A DNA stretch of 64,000 nucleotides from Micromussa lordhowensis (GCA_964020085.1 OZ026597.1:11443944-11507943); one strand, 5' to 3'; positions 34,633 through 46,285 are shown, counted from the first letter of the stretch. Notes: generated by a model from the letters alone, not told the origin. Program-made: numbers and translations.

Positions 34633-36214
34633 CGAAAACTAATACTGTTAAAACAGTCATTTTGGATGTTCTTAGTCCCTCTCCTTCAACTGATCTTTCT
34701 ACTGACCAGTACGCAATATTGTTTAACTGCACAGCACGTATGTAGTAGCGTTTGACATGGGATAACATGATCTACAAGTAGGCTCGTTAAACGCAACTTT
34801 ATCTTTAGCAATAGACAGCTTATTACTTTTCTCTTTCTGAAGCCAACACATTGTAAGGCTGCATATCGTAAATATATGTGAGGACCAGTTTTGCTTTTGT
34901 GGCCGAATTGAAGAAATTAATGTTGACAGTTCATAGTGTTAGTTATCTAGAGGCAACCACTATTGGCTTGTCATGCAGTGCTTCTCCTTACTGTCTGAGA
35001 GAGTGTTGCGTAGAATCCAACACTGGCTAACCCAGGACAATATTCATATTTCCACATAATGAATTATGTCTATTTGGATATTGAGTAAACAGTGCATGTA
35101 CCAAGTTGTGTACTTTGTTAAAAAAACAAAGGACAATCAGATAAAATAGTAATATAGAGCAAGTGAGAATTGGCAAATTTATTCAATGGTCTAGACTTAT
35201 AAGTTTTCCAGGGCATTTTAAATGCCTGCATATTCCAACTGTATTGAAGAAAATATATTTTAAGTGCTAAGTAATTGCGTTTGAAATCTATCTGTGTTAC
35301 GTACACTGTTTGAAGCTGTCAGATTGTAAGCCAGGTTTTTGAATAATATTTAACGAAATAACACTCCCTTAGAACAAACACACTAGGTGCTTTGTAAATA
35401 TTTACAAGGTAAAAAGGGAAACGGGTTTAGGAACTAAGGACATTCTGTTTTCCGAGCTTAAAGGCCATAGACCCTTGTATAAGTGGCACCTAAATTTGAA
35501 TAACAATACTTTACACATCCTAAACCTCGTTCTTATGTTTCCAGACATTGGATTTTTCACATTTGAGGCTTCACGTTTAGGCGCCATTTATGCAAAGAGT
35601 CTATTTATTCTCTACTATCTGTGAGTTTTCAACAAGCTGTCTATCGTGTATACCTCTGGACAACTTGACCTGATATGTTTCATGTCCTTAATAATATGAA
35701 CTTTGTTTTACCACTTATTTAAGCTGTATTCTGAGCAAACTGCTGATATCTCTTGTTTGTCTTTTGGTCTGTTGATTCGGTCAGCAATGAAATGCTTCAC
35801 TGTAATCAGATTGCTTATCTGAACTGTTTAATTTTTATCTTTATTCAACTTCTTCAACTCAAGCTTCTGTTACTGATTACCTTCACTTCTCCTCAACAGT
35901 TTCAAACCTAAAGCAATGTAGTTTTCTAACAAATTATTAAAGCAAAAGGAACTTCACTGAACATTACTTTTACTTGATTAGGACGGTATTTTGACGAATG
36001 CATAACGCGTTTTGAACTAAACTTATGTAACGGTGGTTCCCCTTTAATCTCTACTCATCCCAGTCGTCAACTACCTATTGATCTCCTCTCCGGTCTCTTA
36101 GAGATGTTTTTCCCCCACCCCCCTTTCCTCACTTTCTTGAATATTTCAACGTCCTACGCTGGGCGGATCTAGGGAGAGGGGGTCGTTAAATTAAAAACAT
36201 CACCAGTACCCACT
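34633..36214. other. Intergenic stretch without a recognisable gene
   Basis: AT-rich sequence with only short open frames lacking family features. No exon, RNA gene or clear TIR element was seen. Confidence 0.45.
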
Positions 36215-36307
36215 GGCAGTTAGATGGGGCGGGAGGAAATAAATCGGGCAAACATTCGACGCTTCAATTTTTGCCCGATTTATTTTCTCCCGCCCCAAGT
36301 AACTGCC
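36215..36307. repeat. Foldback hairpin
   Basis: GGGGCGGGAGGAAATAAATC is matched by inverted GATTTATTTTCTCCCGCCCC. The arms extend outward as GGCAGTTA / TAACTGCC. The loop is about 20 bp. Confidence 0.75.
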
Positions 36308-36941
36308 CCTGGGTCTTCGAGGATGTATCTCGTGCTGACTTGGCCTCAGAATGCCGGAAATCCCATTTTTGAGGATCTCAAATTTTAAGGTTTTCTGGGG
36401 GAGGATCCCGCGGACCCTCCCTACAGGGGCCGCCCTCAGCGGTCCGTATCTCGAACCTCCTCTAAAATCCTGTGTCAGCCCCAGCTAGGACATGTCAGTT
36501 GTTTAGGCTCCACATCTGTCATTTCCATCAACAATATTAAAGGATGATTTCTGTTATCCAAATGCTTTTTTCAAGGCATTTCAAGACTTCTTTTTGAAAC
36601 GATGAAGGCATCACACTTTTCGAAACGGAATGGATCTGGTTGTAAATTTATATTCTGTCAAATGTTTGGAACTCTCTGTGGAAGTTGTTAAGAATACACT
36701 TCAGATGGAACAGCGCACTTTTTCAACAATACTCGAATTTGCACCATCAGTGGTGGAGGGAATAAATACCACACTGTTTCGTCTAGTTGTCAGAGTACGG
36801 AATTCGGGTCAGTTACATCTCGAGTTTCTAGAAGCGATGACCAACACAAGACGGCTGTATTTAGGGTACTAAATAGGCAAGTTTAAATTGATCATGTGAG
36901 GCGATAGTGTTCATCCGCAGAGAGCACTATCAGCCATAATT

Positions 36942-37107
36942 AAACAATAGAGTGTTTCTGTCGAGGAAGTATCGGCCGATAGTTGCCCAACGGAATTTTG
37001 ATGTTCTTAAAACAAGTATTTACCCTCGAAGCTTGTTTTAAGAACATCAAATTTCCACGGGGCAACTATCAGCCGATAGTTCCTCGACAGAAACACTCTA
37101 TTGTTTA
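36942..37107. repeat. Foldback MITE
   Basis: CAATAGAGTGTTTCTGTCGA is matched by inverted TCGACAGAAACACTCTATTG. The arms run about 75 bp with few mismatches (TGTTCTTAAAACAAG and CTTGTTTTAAGAACA at the inside). Confidence 0.8.
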
Positions 37108-37807
37108 AATAGTGGACTGATACGTGCTTCGTTTGATCACCAACCACCATATTCACTTTGAACTTGTTCAAATTCTTCATGATGGTCGATGACATGTTTT
37201 CCGTTAGACTACGCGTATGATAGTTGATGTTAGTTAAGACCAGTGAAGGGAGAATCAACTATCATGGGCTATCGTGCGCCGTTTGACCGCGGCTTTAAGC
37301 CCTTAAACATTTACAATATGTTTTTGTTACGGCTAGGTGAAGCAATAGTTCCTGTGTCTCAAGATTCAGATGTTTCGACCACGAAAGAAATGAACACTGA
37401 TACGTTTATGCCAGCTGTGAAGACATCTAGTACGTTATAAGACGGCTTCGATAGGAGAGGTTCAAACTTGGAATGTGGCACCAATTGGTCTTACCCTCTC
37501 AAAGCTTTCAAAGGCTCATTCTTGCATACAGTATATAAACAAGCACATGAAACAATACAAAAAAAACAATACAAATAAAACAATACAAAAAAATAGAAAA
37601 CCAAAAGCTAGCTGGTATTGCCTGGATATGCTAATGTTTCTCAGAACTAACGATTTGACCCAATATTACTTCGACAGGTAAAAGTGCTCCAGTTGACAAG
37701 GCATGCATGGGATCGACATTTGAACCTGCTTTTTTCACTTTTTTTCAACATGGGTTGGAGGGAACGGAACTAGAAAGTTATATCATATATCGTAAGTCTC
37801 AAGAAAC

Positions 37808-37945
37808 GCTTGTTGGAAGTCAATGTGTGTTGAGAACGGTACAAAAACTGGTGACAATTTTTGCACAAGTTTTATTTTCGTCTCAATACTGCCAAGTTAT
37901 AAGGCCCGTACAGTTAAGGAAGAATACGGGTGCCAAGATGTGAAT
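37808..37945. repeat. 140-bp dispersed repeat shared with the CCDC124 units
   Basis: GTTGGAAGTCAATGTGTG, TTGAGAACGGTACAAAAACT, TTTTTGCACAAG and CCCGTACAGTTAA match, in order, about 49550-49680 and its copies near 53170 and 56800. In the CCDC124 locus the repeat lies past the terminal exon and supplies an AATAAA on the minus strand. Confidence 0.7.
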
Positions 37946-38960
37946 CTGTCATCTCCAGATGTTGCAAATCCTTATTTGGTATTGAATGTTACAACTTCTG
38001 CTTCAGAAGTGCAACGAATTTTGAGAAATCTTTATATAAGTGAATCTCCTGGCGTGGATAATCTACCAGCCCGAATTCTCAGAACATGTGCAAGAGAACT
38101 CTCGGTACCTTTGACTCATCTGTTCAGTTTATTATTGAAGTCTGGTGTAATGCCTACCTTATGGAAATCTGTTAACATCACCCCTGTTCATAAGGGTGAT
38201 AACAGGGAACTTGTGGAAAACTATAGATCTATTTTCTGCTACCCATTTCTGCTAAGTGTTTGGAGCATGTTGTGTCCGAGAGTATCCAGAGAATATCTCG
38301 GTGCTGGTTCTCCCAATTAATGAGGACTGTATTTTCGCTTTCTCTAGTTTATTTCTTCCTTACACAATCAATTCCGTTCCGTTCTGAGGCTTACCCTCTT
38401 ACAGCAATTGTTTTATACATACATCAGGAAATACAATAATTTGTGGTTACATACGTATAAGTAATTATCTATCACTGTTTACAATCATTCTTTGTCCTAT
38501 GATCCTTATGATTACGTGATCTATCTTCATTGAAAGTCCGTCACACACAATACGTGACGTTACAGAGAATAAAGCATTATATTGCGCTAAAGGAAAACAA
38601 ATATTATCTGACATATTGTGCAAAATGCTATCTATTCGCATGTTTCACCCTACTTAAGCGAATGGCAGCACGGTTTTGTCTAGGGAAGGTCATGCGAGAC
38701 ACAGTTGATCCTTACCCACCATCAAATGGGTAATGGCGCTGGAGGGTCGTCAACTTTCTGGACCTCTCTAAGGCCTTTGATAGGGTTAGTCACCCAGTTT
38801 TACTACAAAAGCTTTGTGGCTATGGAATCTCTGGCTCTATCTTACAATGATGTGGAAGTTATTTAATCCTAAGACAGCAAAGAGTGGTCTTGGAAGGTGT
38901 CTCGTCATCTTGGTCAGGACTTTCTTCTGGCGTTCTACAAGCTAGGCTCTCTTTTAGGTG
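37946..38960 (+). pseudogene. LINE reverse transcriptase fragment B (decayed)
   Basis: 37990-38240 reads SASEVQRILRNLYISESPGVDNLPARILRTC...ITPVHKGD...VENYRSI, the N-terminal RT fingers region (motifs 0-1) of a CR1/Jockey-type LINE. After a frameshift and an insert of about 345 bp (38320-38665), homology resumes with HGFV and FLDLSKAFDRVSHPVLLQKL at about 38755-38815, ending near RQQRVVLEGVSSSWSGLSSGVLQ. It is then joined directly to LINE C. Stops and frameshifts show it is inactive. Confidence 0.75.
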
Positions 38961-41106
38961 ATCCACGTAACACCTGGCGAATTGTTAACGAGCTTATGTC
39001 TAGGAATTCACACAATTCTGTCATAAACGAAATTAAGCTCCCCTGTGGCAATTCTATTTATGATTCTCATGAGCTGTCTAACGCCTTTAATGATCATTTT
39101 TCTTCCATTGGGCTTAAGTTAGCAAATAATATTCATGCCAATGAAGCCGACAATTCTTCACATTTGGATTATTTAGCTGAGACTGGTCACTTCACATTCG
39201 AACTAAAACCAACCAGCGTCCCCAAGGTTCTTCTGCTTCTGTCTAGATTATGTAAATCAAAATCTACTGGTTTGGACAAAATATCTGCAAAACTCTTGCG
39301 CGAATGTGCTGATTTCCCTGATTTAATAGCCGAATCTTTAATCAATCTATTGTTTCTGGAATTTTCCCTGATGAATGGAAACTTTCGAAAGTCGTCCCCT
39401 TGTTCAAACAGGGTAATCATTCGGATTTAAATAATTACCGCCCAATTTCAGTTATTCCAGTTGTAGCTAAAGTCTTCGAGAGAATCATTTATGGTCAACT
39501 TTATAATCACCTTACTATACACAAACTCATTTCAAGACACCAATCGGGATTTCGACCTCTTCATTCCACTATCACTGCATTACTTGAAGCTACTGATAGC
39601 TGGGCTTACAACATTGACCAGGGTAATACAAACGCAGTCGTTTTCTTGGATTTGAAGAAAGCCTTTGACACCGTCGATCAGGATATTCTTTTGTCTAAAC
39701 TTATGAAATATGGTGTCCATTATGGCGGGCCATCGCGTTCAAAATTAGATATCATGATATCTCCATGATATCTTTCATTTATCACGATATCATGTTATCA
39801 TGATATCTTCACAGCACGAGATATCATGTTAAAGGGATATCTTTGGTTATAATGATAACTCTATTTTCCCGGAGAGATATCTTGTCTGATAACATTTTGC
39901 ACTTGCTATGGTATTTGGTTGTCATCACTTGTTTTTATTTTTTAATAGATTGCTTGTCGACTCTACTTTTAAAAGCGCACTCTAGCGACTGTATTGTCTT
40001 GAGTCTGTGAGTCTAAAGGGGTCAAAGCGATTAGCATAATGTCTAAAGTGTGCTGTAGTTGTAGTTACCTAAGGAAACCTTTACATATTTCTAGTTTCTC
40101 ATAAAGAACAATTAAAAAAACGGAGAAAAACCAGGCCAGCAATTTGAGTCTTTGAATCAGATAACAAGACAATTGTCTCATTTTCTACGTAATGTACTGC
40201 CTTTTCCGCGAGCAATTATTATTGGGATCGGTACCACCGTGACAATCACGCCACTGAATTCATTCCTTTGGACCATGAGACTACTTTTGGCAACGCTCGC
40301 ACCTCTCTTCCACAGTATCGTCGTGTTAAGGTAAGAGTAGCCTTAGCGGGGTGACCAGGTTTGCCCCTTGACCGGCCGAGGTGATGTGTGTTTCATCACG
40401 GAAAATGCAGTGGCACGAGGTCACGTTTCTCGTGCAAACAGTATTTCAGAGTTAATTAGCGACCTCAACGTAACCCCTGTTTGTCTTGCCCTATCACAAG
40501 TTCTCCTAAAAATAGCTTAAGGTTTCCAATACTTCGCCAATTGTCCCTATTTTTTCGAAATCCTTCAAGTTGTGTTGCTAAATTTTCCCCCACCCCCACT
40601 GGAGGTGGACTCGTAACTTAAGGGGGGTAGCCTGGGCGGGTGTACGAAGTGGGTATTCCTTCGCTAGCTCCCGACTACACAGGCTAAAGGCGGAGTTAGA
40701 CATGGATTTGAGCTAAATCGTAAATAAGTGAGGAGAGGTCACTGAAAAAGTAGATACATTTTTACATGTTTAGTATTTGATAGGAACCGTTTAGGGGAAG
40801 TTTCAAGCCAAAACAAAATTGCTTGACAGTTTTCATTTCACACGTGCATATTCGTAGCAGTGTGTTCTTGGCAAACAATTAATACAACGTGGAGACTAAA
40901 TTTGTTCTAAACATACGAAACCCGGTCTTAAAACTGTAGCTAGGGTAGACAAGTAAATTTTACTATAAAACATGTCCGGCTTCCTTTCCCAGTTCTTTAG
41001 ACCCAGAGATTAAGGGTTTAGAAGAAAAGCAAATTGGGCGCTGTCCGAGGAGCCTACCTCCTAGTTTTCGTTTCAATTAATTCACCCTATTATTCTTCTC
41101 AATCAG

Positions 41107-41971
41107 CATTAATGATGGGCAGCAATCCCAACATAATCATGACCACCAGCATCAAAATTTAGAACAGCAGCCAAATCAACAAGCACTCCCCGTCCCCTCC
41201 CTTCCGCATTACCAACAAACGCCACAGCAATGGCCACAACCATCGCAACAATTGGGTTGGCTGCATCAGCCGCAACCACAGCCGCACCAGCATCAACAGC
41301 AACCACTGACACAGCAACAGTTGCAACCACAGCGCCACCAACATCAGCAACCATTGCCGTACCAACAACAGCAACCACTGATGCAGCAACCACAGCCAAA
41401 CCAACGGCAGCAACCACAGCCACACCAACATATACAACCACTGCAGCACCAACAGCAGCAACCACTAATACAGCAACAGCTGCAACCCCAGCCAAACCAA
41501 CAGCAGCAACCACAGTTACATCAACAGCTACAACCATTGCCTCACCAACACCAGCAACCACTTCCCCACCAACAGCAGCAACCACTAATACAGCAACAGC
41601 AGCAGTGGGCTCAAATGCAGCAACTCCTGTCACATCAGCAACAACAACTGCAGCCACCACTGCAACAACTTCATTCCTTTCCACCTATACAGCAAATGTT
41701 GCCCCAACAACATCCCGCATCAAACATAAACCCCCAACAATTACCAAATGGATCGGCTAGTGTTAGACAGGCTGAGCAACGGTTGGTGGACGTGTTGCAA
41801 GAGGCTCGTTCTTCTTTCTCCGACGAACTATCCCGTAATTTCCCACGTTCTCAAGGTAGTCGAGCAGTAAACCAGAGACGGTCAAGAGCAGGAGAGCAAA
41901 CCACGCAGATGAGCATTATCTGCCTTCCGCAGGGAATAGTATGCCTCAAAGATCCCAAAGAGAGTAGATGA
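41107..41971 (+). CDS. Gln/Pro/His-rich ORF inside the IS3EU-like element
   Basis: The open frame runs from a candidate acceptor (CTCAATCAG) near 41106, or CAG near 41120, to TGA at 41971. It is composed mainly of QQQP, HQHQQPLP and QPNQQ repeats over about 190 residues, then the less repetitive SVRQAEQRLVDVLQEARSSFSDELSRNFP. A donor-like GTAGTC follows that segment near 41857. A possible upstream exon near 40221-40331 reads DRYHRDNHATEFIPLDHETT and ends at GTAAGA. It may be a second transposon protein (DNA-binding or accessory) or captured host sequence. No family is recognised and no start is certain. Confidence 0.45.
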
Positions 41972-42430
41972 GTAGATCCCTCAAAGATCCCATGCAAGTG
42001 CAGCTAGTAGGCTGCCTAGAGTCAGATAGAAAACCTAATCGCAGGTTTCGATGCTATATAACTATAGCTTTTAATGGAAAATTCAAGGAACAGAGTGCAC
42101 TATCGCGGCAGCACTGCAACTTTTAGAACTGTCTCATCCTCTCATTGTATCTTTCTGGAAGGTTTGCTGTGCTTAACCCAAACGAAACATACATGTAAAC
42201 TGTGTGATCAGCTTTATTAAAGAGTCATGTTATAGGACATTGTTAACCGTTATTGTTATAAAGTAAGAATGTTGATCGTAGGCCTTGTACCAGCCAAATA
42301 TTAACCATTTTCCTTAAAAAAGCGAAGAACATTAACCGTTAGTTTGCCATTTAGACCATCCTCAAATTACGACCATCAGCGTACGCTAAATGATGATTAT
42401 GAGTTTTTGGTTTTATCCCAATCATAGATA

Positions 42431-42567
42431 TTATGTAAGTATATATGAAATAATTCATATATTTGAACTGCGGTTATACATGACAGTGAAGAATGATCTT
42501 CGTAGTGAATTTTCCAAAAAAAATGTGTGGCTTCATAGCTCAGTTGGTAGAGCATCGCACCGGTATC

Positions 42568-42598
<31 letters not shown>

Positions 42599-42677
42599 TC
42601 CTGATTTTTTTTTTTCAGGCTTCTTCTTTCCAGTTCCTTGAATTGGAAAATTCACTGCGAAGATCATTCTTCATTAT
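42431..42677 (+). mobile_element. tRNA-SINE with inverted body arms inside the IS3EU-like element
   Basis: A tRNA-like unit (42529-42601) is flanked on the left by an inverted copy (42431-42517) of the same SINE body found on its right (42643-42677). GAAGAATGATCTTCG and CGAAGATCATTCTTC form the arms. The ends share the body of the tandem SINE units at 46 kb. Confidence 0.75.
42529..42601 (+). tRNA. tRNA-like gene, predicted anticodon GGT (Thr); SINE-associated
   Basis: A full cloverleaf can be drawn: acceptor GGCTTCA/TGAAGTC (one G-T pair), D-arm GCTC/GAGC, T-arm ACGGG/CCCGT with loop TTCGAAT. The anticodon loop is CCGGTAT, giving GGT at 42562-42564. Position 33 is C instead of the near-universal T and the last anticodon-stem pair is A-C, so translation use is doubtful. 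It is more likely a SINE promoter. Confidence 0.5.
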
Positions 42678-42802
42678 CAAACATTGTAGATAAATGTCCA
42701 GGCCAAACAATTTCGAGGAAGTAAGTGGGTCGATTGATTCCTGAAGCTCAGTGTTGTTGGACGTTCGTTGGTAAACTCACATTAATTCCTGGCACAGTGA
42801 GA

Positions 42803-44016
42803 TCACTCTTGACGATTCACGCAATCTGGACAAGGTCCTTCCCAGTCAATACTGAATTGTTCTAACGGTCCTTCTACAAGGTCTATCTGGAAAACGCCTC
42901 CAGGTGCGGTGTGGTGGGAATTTTGCAGCTGCAGCATGCTCTCTATCCATAGCTGCCTGGGCGTACTGTTATGCTCAGTTCCAAGTGGATGTCTGTTGTA
43001 AGACTCGGTCCAACGACTTAATAAGTTGTTGATCCTAGCTATAAATACAAAATGTAGCACAAACAGGTGGAGCTCGTCAGTCTGATCAAGTACACCCAAT
43101 TCTTCCATGAAGTAAAATAAAAAAAATAAAAAGTCGAGATGCAGAACCAAAACACATCCCTCCACAGTCGCTCTATCCTTTGGTTATGCACCGATCGGCC
43201 AGCTATAAGACTGCCCCTATTTGCACCGCGAATCATACACATCAAAATGGAGACCAGATAGTTCTCCCCGCCCCTGTCAGATCTGACTCGAGATGGAAAA
43301 CCGTACTGTCGTGTACCTTCATAAAAGCACTGAACAACGGTACTGGCGCGGTTATTGTTAAAGCATTGCAAATACGTTATTAAGTGGGAATAGCCATCGA
43401 TCCCTCCTGCTACAACTAAACGCCAACGTACTAAGGAATGATGCGTATCGATATGCCACAATGCATTTGCACCATATACGTTATATCGCCTTCTGACGTG
43501 TATTCCGGACCAGCGTATTGCTGCTCCAGCCGGATCCACCCTTCTCATTGCCATTCGAACTCTACAACGTTGGATCCTTAACCCGTGATCAGCCTCCAGC
43601 ATTGCCCGCATCTGCCGACAGCCTATTCTTGGAAAATGAGAACGGATATTTCTAATAAGCTGATCTAAGTCGGAATCAGAAATAAAAAGGAAGGTTTTCA
43701 CGGTATCAATGACGCAGTTATATTGTTGTTCTTCTATAATGCGGAAAAGATTCACACAATTAGTGAGAAGATTTTCGAGCCTGGCAATGCAGTACTCGAA
43801 AACATCTTCATCATTTTCAGCCGTGCTCAGCAGTCGGCTAACTTCATTTACTAAACCAAGAGCTCTTTCGAAAAAACTATCAAGACTACTTGGCTGCGCT
43901 CTTCCGTGAAACTGATTTGGTGGAAGCTGCCCACAGCAACATAAACTTAGAAGTAAAGTTGTAAGTAAAACAGAAGGCAGCTGATGGGGAGGGTACTTCA
44001 TTGTAGCTATAAACAA
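42803..44016 (-). pseudogene. IS3EU-like integrase-core (DDE) transposase with a frameshift
   Basis: The first frame (44016 to about 43150) has a helix-turn-helix-like region near residues 115-160 (DQLIRNIRSHFPRIGCRQMR), then the rve-type core. The likely triad is D190 (NALWHIDTHHS), D247 (RVRSDRGGEN) and E282 (SVHNQRIERLWRDVF). Just after RDVF the frame breaks. The continuation is in another frame, about 43150-42803: MEELGVLDQTDELHLFVLHF, INNLLSRWTESYNRHPLGTE and TPRQLWIESML, ending in TGA. Together this matches the animal integrase-core proteins carrying the RLWRDVF motif. One small indel in the homopolymer-rich stretch 43110-43160 inactivates it, unless an intron or sequence error explains the shift. 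Confidence 0.82.
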
Positions 44017-44334
44017 TGTTGAATTTAAGCGTAAATAAATTCCGGAAATGCTGTAAGGTTGACTACGTGGCGTGCACTTTTAAAAATCGACAAGCCATCT
44101 GTTAAAAAAGAAACCAAGTGATGACAACCAAATACAATAGCACTGCAAAATGTTATCAGACAAGATATCTCTCCGGGAAATAGAGTTATCATTATAACCA
44201 AAGATATCCCTTTAACATGATATCTCGTGCTGTGAAGATATCATGATAACATGATATCGTGATAAATGAAAGATATCATGGAGATATCATGATATCTAAT
44301 TTTGAACGCGATGGCCCGCCATAGTCCATGGTAC

Positions 44335-45206
44335 TTTATTTTTTATTTTTTTTAAGGCCGCGTTATGCAGCCGTTTTATTATTTTTAAGGTTCACAATTG
44401 ACATTAATTACAAATGTGGTTTTTACATGTTTTTATAAGTCAAATCCTGCGGTTAATAAGTTAGCTGAAAGTACATTTGCTGACAGGTAACTTGAGATAA
44501 AAGGTCAATCCGTGTAATAAAAATATAATGTTCCAAAGGACGAAGCCTTGTGTAGTTCCATTTAATCGTTTCCAAGGTCTATCCATTTCAATTCCGTAGA
44601 ACGGTCGAAAGGTTTGATAAAAGTTTAAGCACTAATGTGCGGTTTAGCACGAAACTGGGCGAGTTAAAATATTCCGTGAGTTGAATATCCCATGTGGTCA
44701 CTGCGTCACGCAAATTGCTGAAGTTCAACATTGTTCACAGCGAACTAATACAATAAAGTGATTTGAAAATCCAGTGTCCGTTCCAGGTCTGCAGCGCATA
44801 AATCAGTCCGTATTCCATAAAGGAGATCCTGAGCAATATCCGTGTTCATGTCCATTAAAGGTTCCAAAATCCAGCACTCCCGTACAACGCAGTCAAACAC
44901 TCGTGTGTATAAGCGACGATGAAAAAATGCCCCACCGCCAAGGGAAAACGTACTCTCGCCCAGCCCGAACCAAGAACGCCGATGAACTTGAAAAACATCC
45001 GGTCCCGCCCAAAGCCAGTCCGAAACGATGGAAAATAGGCCCCAAACAAAAACCTAATCAACGGCAAAAACAAAAAAATAACATGTTTGGCCTAGAACGC
45101 TCCCGTGAGAACTGACGGATGCAAAGCATGTTTCGCCAGTCCCATAAGATCGAAAAAGTGCCGAGTGCAATGACACTTGATCTTAGCCAAAAAGCCGAGA
45201 AGCGAT
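44335..45206 (-). mobile_element. Retrosequence with a U2 snRNA 5' head (snRNA-chimeric retroelement)
   Basis: Read on the minus strand, it starts at 45206 with ATCGCTTCTCGG and matches the first 34 nt of U2 snRNA as I know it, with one mismatch (to 45173). About 800 bp of unrelated sequence follows, ending in an A-rich tail at 44335 (minus strand TTAAAAAAAATAAAAAATAA). It splits the RT of LINE C between KYGVH and DWFRSY. No clear long TSD is seen, at most TAC, and a few target bases seem lost. An antisense open frame at 44774-45115 has no family features. Confidence 0.7.
45173..45206 (-). ncRNA. U2 snRNA 5' fragment (34 nt, not a gene)
   Basis: The minus strand begins ATCGCTTCTCGGC and continues through TTTGGCTAAGATCAAGTGT, the conserved U2 5' end including the start of the branch-site recognition region. 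The rest of U2 (branch pairing, Sm site, stem-loops III-IV) is absent. Confidence 0.8.
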
Positions 45207-46069
45207 ACGATTGGTTCAGATCATACTTGGACTGCCGTAAACAACGGTGTTCTCACTCTGGGGACCATTTCCTTACTTGTGGTATACCTCAAGGTACAAT
45301 TCTGGGTCCACTTCTTTTTATAATATATATCAACGACTTACCTAACTGGCTATCAAATGCTGAACCTCGAATGTATGCCGATGACACACACATATCCTTT
45401 GCTAGCAAAAACATCGATAATATTAATACCGTTTTAAATGTGGATCTTGCTAGAGTTGAAAAATGGTTAGCTGCTAACAAGCTTACTCTTAACGCATCTA
45501 AAACTGAATTTATGTTGATCGGAACGAGGCAGAGGCTAAGCACATTTCACAATCCTCCGTCACTTATGATTGACGGTGCACCTATAACTCATGTTACCTC
45601 TACGAAATCTCTTGGTGTTCATATTGACCAGACTCTATCTTGGAATGTTCATGTTAAGAATTTATGTAATAAAATCGCGTCTGGTATCGGAGCGTTGAAG
45701 AGAGTGAGGTCTTTCGTTCCACACGAGACTCTCCGATCAATCTTCATGTCTTTAGTACAGCCTCACTTTGATTACTGTAACTCTGTCTGGGGATGTTGCG
45801 GCAAAACCCTAGCCAGTAAACTTCAAAAACTTCAAAATCGTGCTGCGCGTATACTCACTTACTCGAACTGATAACCTCATTAAAAAAAACTCGGATGGAT
45901 AAAACTAGATTCTCAACGAACAATCCATAAGGCTGTGATGGTTTATAAGTCGCTTAATGGTCTTACTCCAGATTACCTTAGTTCCAAATCTGTTGACCGT
46001 AGTAGCGTCTCCAATTACTCCTTAAGGGACACAGAGGGCAAACTAGCCATCCCACATCGCACCGGTATC

Positions 46070-46103
<34 letters not shown>

Positions 46104-46285
46104 TGATTTTGTTTTCAGGCTTCTTCTTTCCAGTTGCTTAAATTGGAAAATTCACTGCGAGGATCATTCTTCACTTTCATCTATGACCGCAGTTCAAATA
46201 TATGAATTATTTCATATATATTTACATCATTTCACTCCTTACGGGAAGATATGAACTCAACAAATTGGCCTCGCTCCCAATGTGT

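Larger units (their letters stand above)
39721..44323. mobile_element. IS3EU-like DNA transposon, 4,603 bp, with TIRs and 6-bp TSD
   Basis: The ends are TATGGCGGGCCATCGCG... and ...CGCGATGGCCCGCCATA. They are inverted and near-identical for about 210 bp (39721-39935 against 44110-44323) and are packed with GATATCATGATATC palindromes. The flanks carry the 6-bp duplication GTCCAT (39715-39720 and 44324-44329). TAYGG...CCRTA ends, a 6-bp TSD and an integrase-type DDE transposase fit the IS3EU superfamily as I recall it. It holds a minus-strand transposase (frameshifted), a plus-strand Gln-rich ORF and a nested tRNA-SINE, and it disrupts the RT of LINE C. Confidence 0.88.

Noticed and set aside
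41109..41760. Ala/Val/Thr-rich open frames on both strands over the CAA/CAG-rich region
   Set aside because: Frame-shifted readings of the Gln-rich repeat; the Gln frame is the one extended by non-repetitive sequence and splice-like signals.
44774..45115. 113-codon plus-strand ORF in the U2-headed insertion
   Set aside because: It lies antisense to the retrosequence, has low-complexity Lys/Pro/Gln composition and no recognisable domain.
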